A DNA stretch of 30,039 bases from CAYMUL01 sp964393605 (GTDB lineage Bacteria; Bacteroidota; Ignavibacteria; Ignavibacteriales; Ignavibacteriaceae), in assembly GCA_964393605.1 (NCBI GenBank), contig CAYMUL010000039.1, forward strand, positions 1 to 30,039, in the 5' to 3' direction. Below are positions 1 through 8,386 of the stretch, piece by piece. The notes beneath the pieces were generated by a model, which was not told where the DNA came from, did no database searches, and saw only the letters and a program-made list of their open reading frames with translations. Position 1 is the stretch's first letter, and each line of letters begins with the position of its first letter. The translations under genes were made by a program, and so were the position numbers.

Positions 1-6
1 TTTGTG

Positions 7-23
7 AATCCTCTACGAGGATT
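7..23. repeat. Short palindromic repeat, copy 1
   Basis: A perfect 7-bp stem AATCCTC/GAGGATT closes on the 3-nt loop TAC. It is preceded by TTTGTG, the same flank as copy 5. It belongs to a family of five hairpins within 333 bases. Confidence 0.8.
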
Positions 24-58
24 TGTGGTATTATGTGATTCATAGTTCTACAATAGTT

Positions 59-75
59 AAACCTCTACGAGGTTT
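59..75. repeat. Short palindromic repeat, copy 2 (compensated stem)
   Basis: The stem is AAACCTC/GAGGTTT with loop TAC. Relative to copy 1 the third pair has changed from T-A to A-T on both arms, so pairing is kept. This is a compensatory change. Confidence 0.8.
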
Positions 76-184
76 GGTGGTGTTTATTACCAGTATTTTT
101 TTCTTTCATTCATGTTCAATTTTATTTTTCATTTTGTTTAATAATTTCGTGATTAAAATAGACACAATAATTTTTTCTTTTTCC

Positions 185-203
185 AAATCCTCGTAGAGGA
201 TTT
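185..203. repeat. Short palindromic repeat, copy 3 (opposite orientation)
   Basis: The stem is AAATCCTC/GAGGATTT, 8 bp, and the loop reads GTA on this strand. This is copy 1 in inverted orientation, with one extra terminal pair. Confidence 0.8.
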
Positions 204-236
204 ATTATTGTAACAACTCATTGCCCCGGTAATCTT

Positions 237-253
237 AATCCCCGTAGGGGATT
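237..253. repeat. Short palindromic repeat, copy 4 (compensated stem)
   Basis: The stem is AATCCCC/GGGGATT with loop GTA. The sixth pair has changed from T-A to C-G on both arms compared with copy 3, again preserving the hairpin. Confidence 0.8.
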
Positions 254-316
254 CATTATTTTTTCTATTCGACGACATATTCATACTAATATTCTGCAAT
301 CGTATTTCCTTTTGTG

Positions 317-333
317 AATCCTCTACGAGGATT
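317..333. repeat. Short palindromic repeat, copy 5
   Basis: Identical to copy 1 over the palindrome and over the 6-base TTTGTG flank at 311-316, so these two copies share at least 23 bases. Confidence 0.8.
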
Positions 334-437
334 GCAAGTGTTTATTTCAAGTAGCTCTCTCATTCTGTTTAGTTCAATTTTATTCCCATTTTTTTAGCAG
401 ACGGAGATAACGTTCGCATAATTCAATTCTCATCACA

Positions 438-3400
438 CTACGCATCCGCTTCCATGATTGGAAGGGAGAAGAAGAATGTTGCCCCCTTATTTAATTTAGC
501 TTCTGCCCAAACTCTGCCGCCGTGCCGATGAATAACTTTTTGAACTATCGCAAGTCCCACACCCGTGCCTTCAAATTCATTTAAGCCGTGCAAACGCTGA
601 AACACTCCGAATAACTTTTTAACATACTGCATGCTGAAACCAACTCCGTTATCTTTTACTGAATAGATAATTTCACTGCTTGATATTTCTGAATTAATGA
701 CAATTACCGGCTTAGTTTTTTTCGAAGAAAACTTAACTGCATTAGAAAGTAAATTTGTTACTACCTGCTTCATTAAAGAATAATCGCCAAAACAAGCATG
801 CAAATCTGCGACTTCAAAAGTAACCTTCTCCATAGAATATTGAGATTTCAGTTCTTTAAAAGTAAAAGAAAATAATTCCTTCATATCTATTTTTTTATGA
901 TCCAAACTTTTTCTCTGTAAGCGGGAGAACTCAAGCAGGTCATCAATTAACTGAGTCATTCTTTCCGTATTCGAGATTATATCTTTTAATAACTCTTTAC
1001 CATCGTCATTCAGATTTTTAATATGATCGGAATTTAACATTTGTGAAAAACCGGCAATTGCTCGCACGGGCGCGCGAAGATCGTGAGAAACTGAATATGA
1101 GAATGATTCAAGTTCTTTGTTGGCAGTTTCAAGTTCGGCTGTTCTCTGTTTTACTCGCGACTCAAGTTCTTCATTCAAAGTTTTTATTTCCGCGATCAAA
1201 TTAATATTGTTCAACGCAAGTCCGAATTCTTCTGCGACTGTTTGAAGGAAAGAAGATGATCTTTCGAAATCAACTTCTACTTCGCTACCGATGCCGAGCG
1301 CACCGATAACTACATTATCTTTGAACAATGGAATACACGTGAAAGATTTTATTCCCGCATTTTTACATTCATTGCGTGTGCAACGTTTGTCCTTCATTAT
1401 ATCAATTGAGAAAATAGGTTTTTTTGTGAAGACAGCCTGACCGCATAAACATTGCCCAACGTGCAGTAATTCCTCAGCGTTTTCGTGATACTTGCTTCCC
1501 TTCGGTCCAATTTTTACAAGTTCGAGATGTTCATTTTTAGTTTCAAACAAAATAACCATCGAAGCATTCAAAGGCGTTGCAATATTTTCAATTATTGAAT
1601 CAATAGTTTTATCTAATGAAAGTGAACCGACAAGTTCTTTTGCAAGTATGTTCAGCGCATTCAGTTCCTCATTTCTTCTTTCAATTTCATTCTGATATTT
1701 CGCACGCTCGCTAACGTCTCTTTGAATTGCTAAAAATCCTTTAATGTTTCCGGTGGCATCGGAGATAGGAGTAACGGTTTCGTTTATGAAAAGCAGTTCG
1801 CCGCTTTTAGTTTTATTAATTACTTCGCCGTGAAAATTATCTCCGCTTAAAATTATTTTCCAAAATGATTTGTATGTTTCATCACTTTGCGCGCCGCTCT
1901 TTAATATTCGCGGAGTAACTTTGCCAACAATTTCTTCATCCGTGTAACCGTAAAACTTTTGGAACTGACTATTCATCGAAGTAATAATTCCAGCTTTATT
2001 TGTAGTGAAAACGACATCGCCGGATTCATTCACTGCATCATGAAATTCTTGGAGAGATTTTTCAAATTGTTTTCTTTCGGAAATATCAATTCCCATTCCA
2101 ACAAGATGCGGCTCGTTATCAATCATAATTAAATTGCCGGTGAAGTAGTAAGGAATTCCAACTCCATCCTTCGTTGTGAAAAGTGCTTCGGCATCCGCTT
2201 TCCCTTCAACAAATACGTTCCCGATTCTTTGCTGAATAAGATTCACATCATCTCCTTTAAAGAAATGCAACGGAGTCATTTGAGAAATTTCTTCGCCGGA
2301 GTAACCTGTAACTATTTCATAGTTCTTATTCCATTTTTTGAACTTACCGTTTTGATCGAAAAGATAAAATACGCCGGGGAGGTCTTCAATAAGTGAATCG
2401 GAGAATTGTTTTTCTTTAAGGATCGTTTCCTCAGCTTTTTTAATTTCGGTAATATCAATTATCACACCTCTCAAACCTGTGACTTTTCCTTCTTTAATTA
2501 TCGGAGTGGCGTAAATAATAATCGGAACAAGTCTTCCATCTTTGACAAGTGCAGTGTATTCGGTATGCCCGGTGAGTTCTCCATTTAATCTTTTTTGAAA
2601 ATTGATTACAGCTCTTTGCCGGTCTTCGGGGATTAAAAATTCTAAAACATTTATTCCTTTTGAAAGATCTTCTTCAGATTTGCCAACGGTTTCATACGCC
2701 ACGCGATTTAAAAACGTAATCATTCCTTTTTCATCGGATTCAAAAACAATTTGCGGGAGAAGTTCGGCAAGGTCTCTGAATTTTTGTTCACCCTGCTTAA
2801 CTTTTTCTTCATGTAATTTTTGCTCGGTTACATCATGCACAACACACATAATTCGATCTTCGTGCAGTGGTGTGAATACGCCTTCGAACCAAAGCTCTGT
2901 TCCCCCAATTGTAAGGGAATAACAAACATTCACTTTTACTTTTGAGTTTAAAGTCAAATTGATTTTCGATGTAAAATACTCCGCCTTATCCGGCGGGAAA
3001 ATTTGATTTATTTTTTTACCGATAATTTCCTGCGGCGGCACAAAGAGAAGAGAAGCATCTGTTGCAACAAAATCTAAAAATGTTCCATCTTTGTGAACTA
3101 CAAATACTAATTCATTCATCGACTCGAACAAAGTTCTCAAACGTTTTTCATTTGCTTCAATGATTTGTTCGTTTCTTCTTTTCTCAGTTACGTCTGTAAA
3201 AGTTCCTTCAATTCGAAGAGGATTGCCGGCAACATCCTTTACTAAATGACAGTTAACCATATTAGAAATGCGAGTTCCATCCACTTTCCTTGCTTCAACA
3301 ATAAAATTTCGAATGTATCCGTTTTTGGTTATCCCTTCGAGATAAATTTCTCTGTCTCCTTTATTTACCCAAAAGTCTATTAGTTTAGTTCCGCGCAAAT

Positions 3401-4946
3401 CTTTTCCCGGTTCAAATCCCAATATTCTATTGAAAGCTTGGTTGTGTTCAAGAAGAATTCCGTCTAAGGTTACGCTGTAATAACCTTCATCAAGATAAGT
3501 AACAATATCTCTGAATTTTTTTTCGCTTTCGATAAGCTGGTTCTGCCTTTTTCTTTCCTCCGTTTGATCTCGGAAAACAAGTACAACGCCGATAATATTA
3601 TTTTCTTCATCTCTCACAGGTGCGCCGCTATCGGCAATCGGTCTTTCACTTCCATCTTTTGCAATCAACAATGTATGGTTAGCCAGCCCGACAATTAATC
3701 CTTTGCGCAAAACTTTTTTTACGGGATCATCAACAGGCTCGCGAGAATATTCATTAATGATATTAAAAACTTTTTTAAGTTCAAGGTTGACAGCTTCTGT
3801 TTCTTTCCATCCGGTTAATTTTTCGGCAACGCTATTCATCGCTGTTACCGAACCCTTTGTATCTGTAGTGATAACCGCATCGCCAATGCTGTATAAAGTT
3901 GTTTTATACATCTTATTTAGTTCGGTAAACTTTTTCTCTTCTGCAAACAACTTCCGAAAAGTATTTCTCTCTCGTGAATAATAGATAAATGCAATAGATG
4001 AACCGGAAAGTAAAATCAAGAAGAGTGTTACAATCGCAATTGCGATCGAGCGATATGATAATTCATAAAAAATTTCGTCGCTGTTAATTTTTGAAATTAA
4101 ACTCCATCCGGTTAAATCTATTTGAGTTATGTAAGAGAGAACTTTTTCGCCTGCATAATCATAGCCCTCATAAATTCCGCGTAATCCTTCGGCGGCTTTG
4201 ACTGCAGGCAATTCATTTTGCGAGAGTGGAAATTTCAAATTTAACGCCGTTCCCTTCTGATGCCGAAGTTCATTAAGATAAATAACATTACCGCCGATAC
4301 GCTCGGATAAAAATGTTTCAGCGCTTTTGCTCGGAGTGGGCCAGGTTTGAATTAAAGGATATAGAAACTCATTCGGGTCAATTCTAAAAATTAAAATTCC
4401 GAATGGACTGCCGGATTCATTAAGAAGCGGCGCAATTATGTCAAGATGAATTTTCCCGTGAAGTGTACAATACTTAAAATCGTCTACCACTATTTTGCTG
4501 TCGTTAATTGCCGGAAGTTCATTTTCAAGAGGCGGATCTTTTATCCTCGTTTGCGAATTTACCGAATAAAAAATTTTATCGTCGATTGCACCGACAATAA
4601 TATCTTCATATTTATATGCATTTTTAATGTAAGCAAGCCGCTCAATTATCTCTGGCGGGAACTGTTGAGGATATTTTTTTCGTACCCAATTTGCAATTGC
4701 TAACTTCATGAACGGGGCAGAGGATACCACAGATGCATCACCTCTCCTTTCCGCAAACCAATTTGTAATTTGGTCTCGTTTCAACTCAGTGATAGTTTTA
4801 ATCTCTAAATTTATATCACTAACAATGCTCTCTTTTTCGGAGTTGTAATACAAGAAACCCGCTAAAAGAAACAAGAAACTCGTTACGCTTAGCGTTGTTA
4901 CGACAGCTAATTTGCTGGCTATAAGTTTTCCTAAATCAACCTTCAT
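438..4946 (-). CDS. Multi-PAS/GAF membrane sensor histidine kinase
   Basis: A 1502-residue sensor kinase expected to autophosphorylate and pass the phosphate to a response regulator encoded elsewhere. Order: membrane segment (about 12-33), periplasmic Cache-like sensor (about 35-300), second membrane segment (about 302-325), six PAS-type modules (about 345-1095) with PAC-like ends, a GAF domain (about 1115-1260) and a C-terminal kinase core. The HisKA motif SVSHDLRAP has the phospho-acceptor His1288. The ATPase domain shows the N-box (Asn1402 in LLSNAVKFS), DNGVGF and GTGVGLAI. The protein ends just after the ATPase domain, so no receiver domain is attached. The GAF domain holds Cys1166, Cys1168, Cys1189 and Cys1194. 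The gene is monocistronic; PEPCK upstream has its own terminator. The ligand cannot be read from sequence. The kinase assignment is secure; PAS boundaries are approximate. Confidence 0.95.
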   Translation of the reverse strand: MKVDLGKLIASKLAVVTTLSVTSFLFLLAGFLYYNSEKESIVSDINLEIKTITELKRDQITNWFAERRGDASVVSSAPFMKLAIANWVRKKYPQQFPPEIIERLAYIKNAYKYEDIIVGAIDDKIFYSVNSQTRIKDPPLENELPAINDSKIVVDDFKYCTLHGKIHLDIIAPLLNESGSPFGILIFRIDPNEFLYPLIQTWPTPSKSAETFLSERIGGNVIYLNELRHQKGTALNLKFPLSQNELPAVKAAEGLRGIYEGYDYAGEKVLSYITQIDLTGWSLISKINSDEIFYELSYRSIAIAIVTLFLILLSGSSIAFIYYSRERNTFRKLFAEEKKFTELNKMYKTTLYSIGDAVITTDTKGSVTAMNSVAEKLTGWKETEAVNLELKKVFNIINEYSREPVDDPVKKVLRKGLIVGLANHTLLIAKDGSERPIADSGAPVRDEENNIIGVVLVFRDQTEERKRQNQLIESEKKFRDIVTYLDEGYYSVTLDGILLEHNQAFNRILGFEPGKDLRGTKLIDFWVNKGDREIYLEGITKNGYIRNFIVEARKVDGTRISNMVNCHLVKDVAGNPLRIEGTFTDVTEKRRNEQIIEANEKRLRTLFESMNELVFVVHKDGTFLDFVATDASLLFVPPQEIIGKKINQIFPPDKAEYFTSKINLTLNSKVKVNVCYSLTIGGTELWFEGVFTPLHEDRIMCVVHDVTEQKLHEEKVKQGEQKFRDLAELLPQIVFESDEKGMITFLNRVAYETVGKSEEDLSKGINVLEFLIPEDRQRAVINFQKRLNGELTGHTEYTALVKDGRLVPIIIYATPIIKEGKVTGLRGVIIDITEIKKAEETILKEKQFSDSLIEDLPGVFYLFDQNGKFKKWNKNYEIVTGYSGEEISQMTPLHFFKGDDVNLIQQRIGNVFVEGKADAEALFTTKDGVGIPYYFTGNLIMIDNEPHLVGMGIDISERKQFEKSLQEFHDAVNESGDVVFTTNKAGIITSMNSQFQKFYGYTDEEIVGKVTPRILKSGAQSDETYKSFWKIILSGDNFHGEVINKTKSGELLFINETVTPISDATGNIKGFLAIQRDVSERAKYQNEIERRNEELNALNILAKELVGSLSLDKTIDSIIENIATPLNASMVILFETKNEHLELVKIGPKGSKYHENAEELLHVGQCLCGQAVFTKKPIFSIDIMKDKRCTRNECKNAGIKSFTCIPLFKDNVVIGALGIGSEVEVDFERSSSFLQTVAEEFGLALNNINLIAEIKTLNEELESRVKQRTAELETANKELESFSYSVSHDLRAPVRAIAGFSQMLNSDHIKNLNDDGKELLKDIISNTERMTQLIDDLLEFSRLQRKSLDHKKIDMKELFSFTFKELKSQYSMEKVTFEVADLHACFGDYSLMKQVVTNLLSNAVKFSSKKTKPVIVINSEISSSEIIYSVKDNGVGFSMQYVKKLFGVFQRLHGLNEFEGTGVGLAIVQKVIHRHGGRVWAEAKLNKGATFFFSLPIMEADA

Positions 4947-5065
4947 TGCACACCAAAAGTATTATTAAATTAATTTTAATTAAAAATTAAAGAATTATTT
5001 CATCGCACGCAAATTGTAATTTTTTTTATTGTTGAATTGAAGTCATCTAAAAATTCAGAATGGAT

Positions 5066-5104
5066 AAAAAAAACCGCAGACTGAAATAATATCGGCCTGC
5101 GGTT
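5066..5104 (-). terminator. Rho-independent terminator of the PEPCK gene
   Basis: On the minus strand, ACCGCAG and CTGCGGT form a 7-bp GC-rich stem around an 18-nt loop, followed at once by a run of at least seven T. It begins 37 bases after the PEPCK stop codon and separates that gene from the histidine kinase downstream. Confidence 0.85.
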
Positions 5105-5141
5105 ATCCATGAAACAATCGCTTCGACTGTTCAAACTATGC

Positions 5142-6929
5142 TTACATAGAATTGAATCTTTCTTCAAGTTTATTCAACTCTTCGGTAAGTTCTTTCGGTA
5201 ATTTATCGCCGAATTTTTTGAAGTATTCTCTGTTTTCATTTACTTCCCGTAATCCTTCATCTTTCGATATAGTGAAAAGTTTTCTCATCGTTGAATCGGA
5301 AATTTCCAAACCTGAAAGATCAAGTGTGCCTTCTGTCGGAATTCTTCCAACCGGCGTATCTGAAAAATTATCAGAATCATTTGTTCTTTCGAAAATCCAT
5401 TTTAAGACGCGGCTGTTATCGCCATAACCGGGCCACATGAATTTTCCGTTTTCATCCTTGCGAAACCAATTCACATAAAATATTTTCGGAAGATTTTTCT
5501 CGGCTGTTTTCGTTCCAATGTTTAACCAATGATTAAAATAATCTCCCATATTGTATCCGCAGAAAGGAAGCATTGCAAAAGGATCATGACGAAGTTGCCC
5601 GACTGTTCCCGCGGCGGCGGCAGTCATTTCCGATGAAACCGTTGCGCCCATAAATGTTCCGTGCTGCCATGAATATGATTCATGAACCAACGGAACAACA
5701 TGTTCTCTTCTTCCTCCAAAAATTATTGCGGAGATAGGAACGCCCGCCGGGTTTTCCCATTGTGGATCGATTACCGGGCATTGCCCTGCCGGTGCCGTAA
5801 ATCTTGAGTTTGGATGTGATGAAGGAGTAGCCGAATTCGGTGTCCAATCCTTTCCATGCCAATCGGTTAAGTGAGCAGGTTTTTCTTTTGTCAATCCTTC
5901 CCACCAAATATCGCCTTCATCTGTTAATGCAACGTTTGTGAAAATTGAATTGCTTTGCAAAGAAAGAATTGCGTTTCCGTTTGTGTCCATCGATGTTCCC
6001 GGCGCAACTCCGAAGAAACCTGCTTCGGGATTTATCGCGTAAAGTTTTCCATCTTTACCAAATTTCATCCAGGCAATATCATCGCCGACGCATTCAACTT
6101 TCCAGCCGGGCAAACTTGGGGTCAGCATCGCTAAATTTGTTTTTCCACATGCAGAAGGAAATGCCGCGGCAAAATATTTTTTCTCTCCTTCAGGATTTGT
6201 AACACCGACAATTAACATATGTTCAGCCATCCATCCTTCATCGCGTGCCATAACGGATGCAATGCGAAGTGCGAAACATTTTTTCCCGAGCAGTGCATTG
6301 CCGCCGTATCCGCTACCGAAAGACCATATGCTTCTCTCTTCAGGAAATTGTACAATATATTTTGTTGAGTTGCAGGGCCACGCAACATCTTGCTTTCCAT
6401 CTGTCAAAGGATTTCCGACTGAGTGTAAGCAAGGAACGAATTCTCCATCGCCCAAAACATCAAGAACTTTCTTTCCCATTCTTGTCATAATTTTCATATT
6501 GCAAACAACGTAGGGTGAGTCTGTCAACTCAACACCGATATGCGCAATGTTGGAGCCAACCGGACCCATACTGAAAGGAATGACGTACATCGTTCTTCCT
6601 TTCATACATCCGGTAAATAAACCTGTTAGAATCTTTTTCATTTCGTTCGGGTCCATCCAATTATTTGTAGGACCGGCATCTTCTTTTTTCACGGAGCAGA
6701 TGAAAGTTCTATCTTCTACGCGGGCAACATCAGTTGGATCGGATTTGCAATAGTAGCTGTTAGGTTTTTTCTTATCGTTAAGTTTAATGAAAGTGCCGTT
6801 ATCAACGAGAAGCTGAGCCATTTTATTGTATTCATTTTCGGAGCCATCGCACCAATGAACATTATCGGGCTGACACATAGCCGCCATATCATCGACCCAT
6901 TGTAAAAGTTTTTTATTCGTAGTCATCAT
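5142..6929 (-). CDS. pckG: Phosphoenolpyruvate carboxykinase (GTP)
   Basis: Cytosolic enzyme interconverting oxaloacetate plus GTP with phosphoenolpyruvate, CO2 and GDP, at the entry to gluconeogenesis or, run in reverse, in anaplerosis. At 595 residues it has the usual length of the GTP class. The P-loop FPSACGKTNLAM contains the reactive cysteine (Cys261) typical of GTP-type and not ATP-type enzymes. Other family signatures are VGDDIAW, NPEAGFFGVAPGTS, FGGRRE and the early stretch GPVGSNIAHIGVELTDSPYVV. The start is the first of two adjacent ATG codons, with AAGGAAA just upstream. It is transcribed alone, divergent from the MlaE-type permease, and ends at a strong terminator. A TATACTTTCG stretch at 6971-6980 (minus strand) may be a promoter element, but I rate that as weak. 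Confidence 0.97.
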   Translation of the reverse strand: MMTTNKKLLQWVDDMAAMCQPDNVHWCDGSENEYNKMAQLLVDNGTFIKLNDKKKPNSYYCKSDPTDVARVEDRTFICSVKKEDAGPTNNWMDPNEMKKILTGLFTGCMKGRTMYVIPFSMGPVGSNIAHIGVELTDSPYVVCNMKIMTRMGKKVLDVLGDGEFVPCLHSVGNPLTDGKQDVAWPCNSTKYIVQFPEERSIWSFGSGYGGNALLGKKCFALRIASVMARDEGWMAEHMLIVGVTNPEGEKKYFAAAFPSACGKTNLAMLTPSLPGWKVECVGDDIAWMKFGKDGKLYAINPEAGFFGVAPGTSMDTNGNAILSLQSNSIFTNVALTDEGDIWWEGLTKEKPAHLTDWHGKDWTPNSATPSSHPNSRFTAPAGQCPVIDPQWENPAGVPISAIIFGGRREHVVPLVHESYSWQHGTFMGATVSSEMTAAAAGTVGQLRHDPFAMLPFCGYNMGDYFNHWLNIGTKTAEKNLPKIFYVNWFRKDENGKFMWPGYGDNSRVLKWIFERTNDSDNFSDTPVGRIPTEGTLDLSGLEISDSTMRKLFTISKDEGLREVNENREYFKKFGDKLPKELTEELNKLEERFNSM

Positions 6930-7117
6930 TTAGTTTTCCTTTTTCGATTTTCTTTTAATAAACAAGAGAACGAAAGTATAAAGTTCGTTTCTCCCGGTGT
7001 TTAAAAAATCTTTAAAACATCCTTTTCAAAAATACCGATAAAAAAGTTCCGCTTCAACATTGTGCAAAAGTGATGAAAATCTTTTTTATTTTAGCATAAA
7101 TAATTTTAAAGAATGAT

Positions 7118-7891
7118 TTGATAACAAAGTTTTTCTCAAAACTCGGAAGAGTTACAATAAATGTTTTTTCGGAAATCGGGCAGGTTGCCCAATTGTTGTT
7201 CGGCATTTTCAGATTCTTTCCGAACATAATTAAGAACAGAAATCTTGTTCTGTACCAGATGGAACACATCGGAGTGAATTCGCTTCCGTTGGTTTTGATA
7301 ATTGCAATATTTACCGGCGCTGTTGCGGCATGGCAGGCGGCGTATCAATTGAAAGGAATAGCACCGCTTTCTTTTCTGGGAGGTGCAACAAGTCGTGCAA
7401 TTATTACCGAACTCGGACCTGTTCTCACCGGAATCGTTATTGCCGGAAGAGTAGGCGCATCAATTGCCGCTGAACTCGGTACGATGAAAGTTACAGAACA
7501 GATTGACGCGCTCGAAACAATGGCTATCAGTCCCGTGAGATTTCTTGCGATGCCCCGCTTTGTTGCATCGATAGTAATGATGCCGTTGATCGTGATATTC
7601 GCAAATGTAATTGCGGTATTCGGAGCGTTTGTAGTCTCCAATTATTTTTTGGATGTCTCTTTCGCTGTCTTCTATTTTTCGGTAAAAAGATATTTTGAAG
7701 TATTTGATTTTATGGCAGGGGTTATTAAAACTATATTCTTCGGCGGAGTAACAGCACTTGTCGGATGCCATATCGGTTTGAGAACCGAAGGTGGCGCGGA
7801 GGGTGTCGGACTTGCAACAATTCGTTCGTTCGTGTTGTCTGCGGCGTTGATTTTAATTCTTGATTATGTTTTGTGGATGCTGATGTTTTGA
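7118..7891 (+). CDS. mlaE: MlaE/YrbE-type ABC transporter permease
   Basis: Inner-membrane permease of the MlaE family, which with an ATPase (MlaF) and an MCE-domain protein (MlaD) moves lipids between the membranes of diderm bacteria. The 257-residue protein has the family hallmark around residues 100-150: ELGPVLTGIVIAGRVGAS, then GTMKVTEQIDALETMA and FLAMPR. Several hydrophobic spans follow up to the C-terminus. No in-frame ATG gives a full-length product; the reading frame opens with TTG at 7118, and an overlapping ATG at 7113 runs straight into a stop. The usual partner genes for the ATPase and MCE protein are absent on both sides, so the transporter must be completed from elsewhere. The family call is firm; the lipid substrate is unknown. 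Confidence 0.92.
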   Translation: MITKFFSKLGRVTINVFSEIGQVAQLLFGIFRFFPNIIKNRNLVLYQMEHIGVNSLPLVLIIAIFTGAVAAWQAAYQLKGIAPLSFLGGATSRAIITELGPVLTGIVIAGRVGASIAAELGTMKVTEQIDALETMAISPVRFLAMPRFVASIVMMPLIVIFANVIAVFGAFVVSNYFLDVSFAVFYFSVKRYFEVFDFMAGVIKTIFFGGVTALVGCHIGLRTEGGAEGVGLATIRSFVLSAALILILDYVLWMLMF

Positions 7892-7897
7892 TGATGA

Positions 7898-7922
7898 TGA
7901 GATTTGTAAAAATAAAATCTCA
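7898..7922. other. Hairpin directly after the permease gene
   Basis: TGAGATTT and AAATCTCA form a perfect 8-bp stem around a 9-nt A-rich loop, six bases after the mlaE stop codon. There is no T-tract, so it is a poor match to a rho-independent terminator. A role as a 3'-end stabiliser or terminator is only possible. Confidence 0.45.
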
Positions 7923-7971
7923 CAGATTAATAGCACAGATATGAAACTGAGACAACAGATTTTCACAGATT
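7921..7971. repeat. Degenerate CACAGAT direct repeats
   Basis: CACAGATT (7921), CACAGATA (7934), ACAGATTT (7955) and CACAGATTT (7964) occur within 50 bases. They look like an irregular short direct repeat of unknown role in decayed intergenic DNA. Confidence 0.4.
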
Positions 7972-8115
7972 TCTATCGGTCGAAATCAGCGTTATCAGTG
8001 TTCCATATCTAATTGACGGTCACGAAAATCGGATAATACGAACGGCTGCGAAACTTCAGTATATTAGCGCGAGAAAGATTATTTCGGATCTAATATTTAA
8101 ATCGGAGTTAACATT

Positions 8116-8208
8116 TTAGTCTTTTGGTATCAATAAATCATCGTCAATTAGAATTACATCTTTTTGATCAGCAATTACCTCAAACCCTGATTCAACTTTT
8201 TTGCTATC
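8116..8208 (-). pseudogene. Possible C-terminal fragment of a lost gene
   Basis: Thirty codons are open on the minus strand, ending KDVILIDDDLLIPKD and a stop, with an in-frame TAA immediately upstream and no start codon. The alternation of hydrophobic and acidic residues looks protein-like rather than random, and the segment sits in otherwise gene-free DNA. I do not recognise the family. Chance is a real alternative at this length. Confidence 0.2.
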
Positions 8209-8386
8209 TTAACCTTTACATTGTCAACCACTAATTACAGAACGGGAGGTATAATTATTAATATTCAATACTTGACAAACTCGAAAGTAAAATTGGCAAG
8301 AAATTTACTTTTGGAAAGTTTGCTTATTATAATATTTTATCAATAGTAAAAATTTTATTTTATTGAAATAGAAGAAAATCTCTTCG

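Larger units (their letters stand above)
1..437. other. Non-coding region carrying five short hairpin repeats
   Basis: I find no credible gene here. The stretch holds five copies of a short palindrome (listed separately) in AT-rich spacer. It lies downstream of the stop codon of the large histidine kinase, which is transcribed towards it. The last 100 bases before the kinase stop show no hairpin plus T-tract, so no classical terminator for the kinase is visible; the nearest hairpin is about 105 bases past its stop. Confidence 0.7.
7892..8386. other. Gap of ORF debris and degenerate repeats
   Basis: No intact gene is visible. The stretch starts with a hairpin just after the permease stop, continues with loose CACAGAT repeats (7921-7971), and then holds frames that look coding for 30-60 codons but lack a start. 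The last 150 bases are very AT-rich and probably carry the promoter of the two-gene unit beginning at 8387. Confidence 0.55.

Noticed and set aside
1..333. CRISPR array
   Set aside because: The repeats are only 17-19 bases, perfect palindromes, in mixed orientation, with spacings from about 35 to 110 bases, and no cas gene is present. This does not fit a CRISPR array.
7934..8119. Plus-strand frame containing YISARKI, resembling the end of a BrnT-type toxin
   Set aside because: The frame has no start codon, opens inside the CACAGAT repeats, and the resemblance is limited to an ISARK tetra- to pentapeptide. This is too little to call a gene or family.
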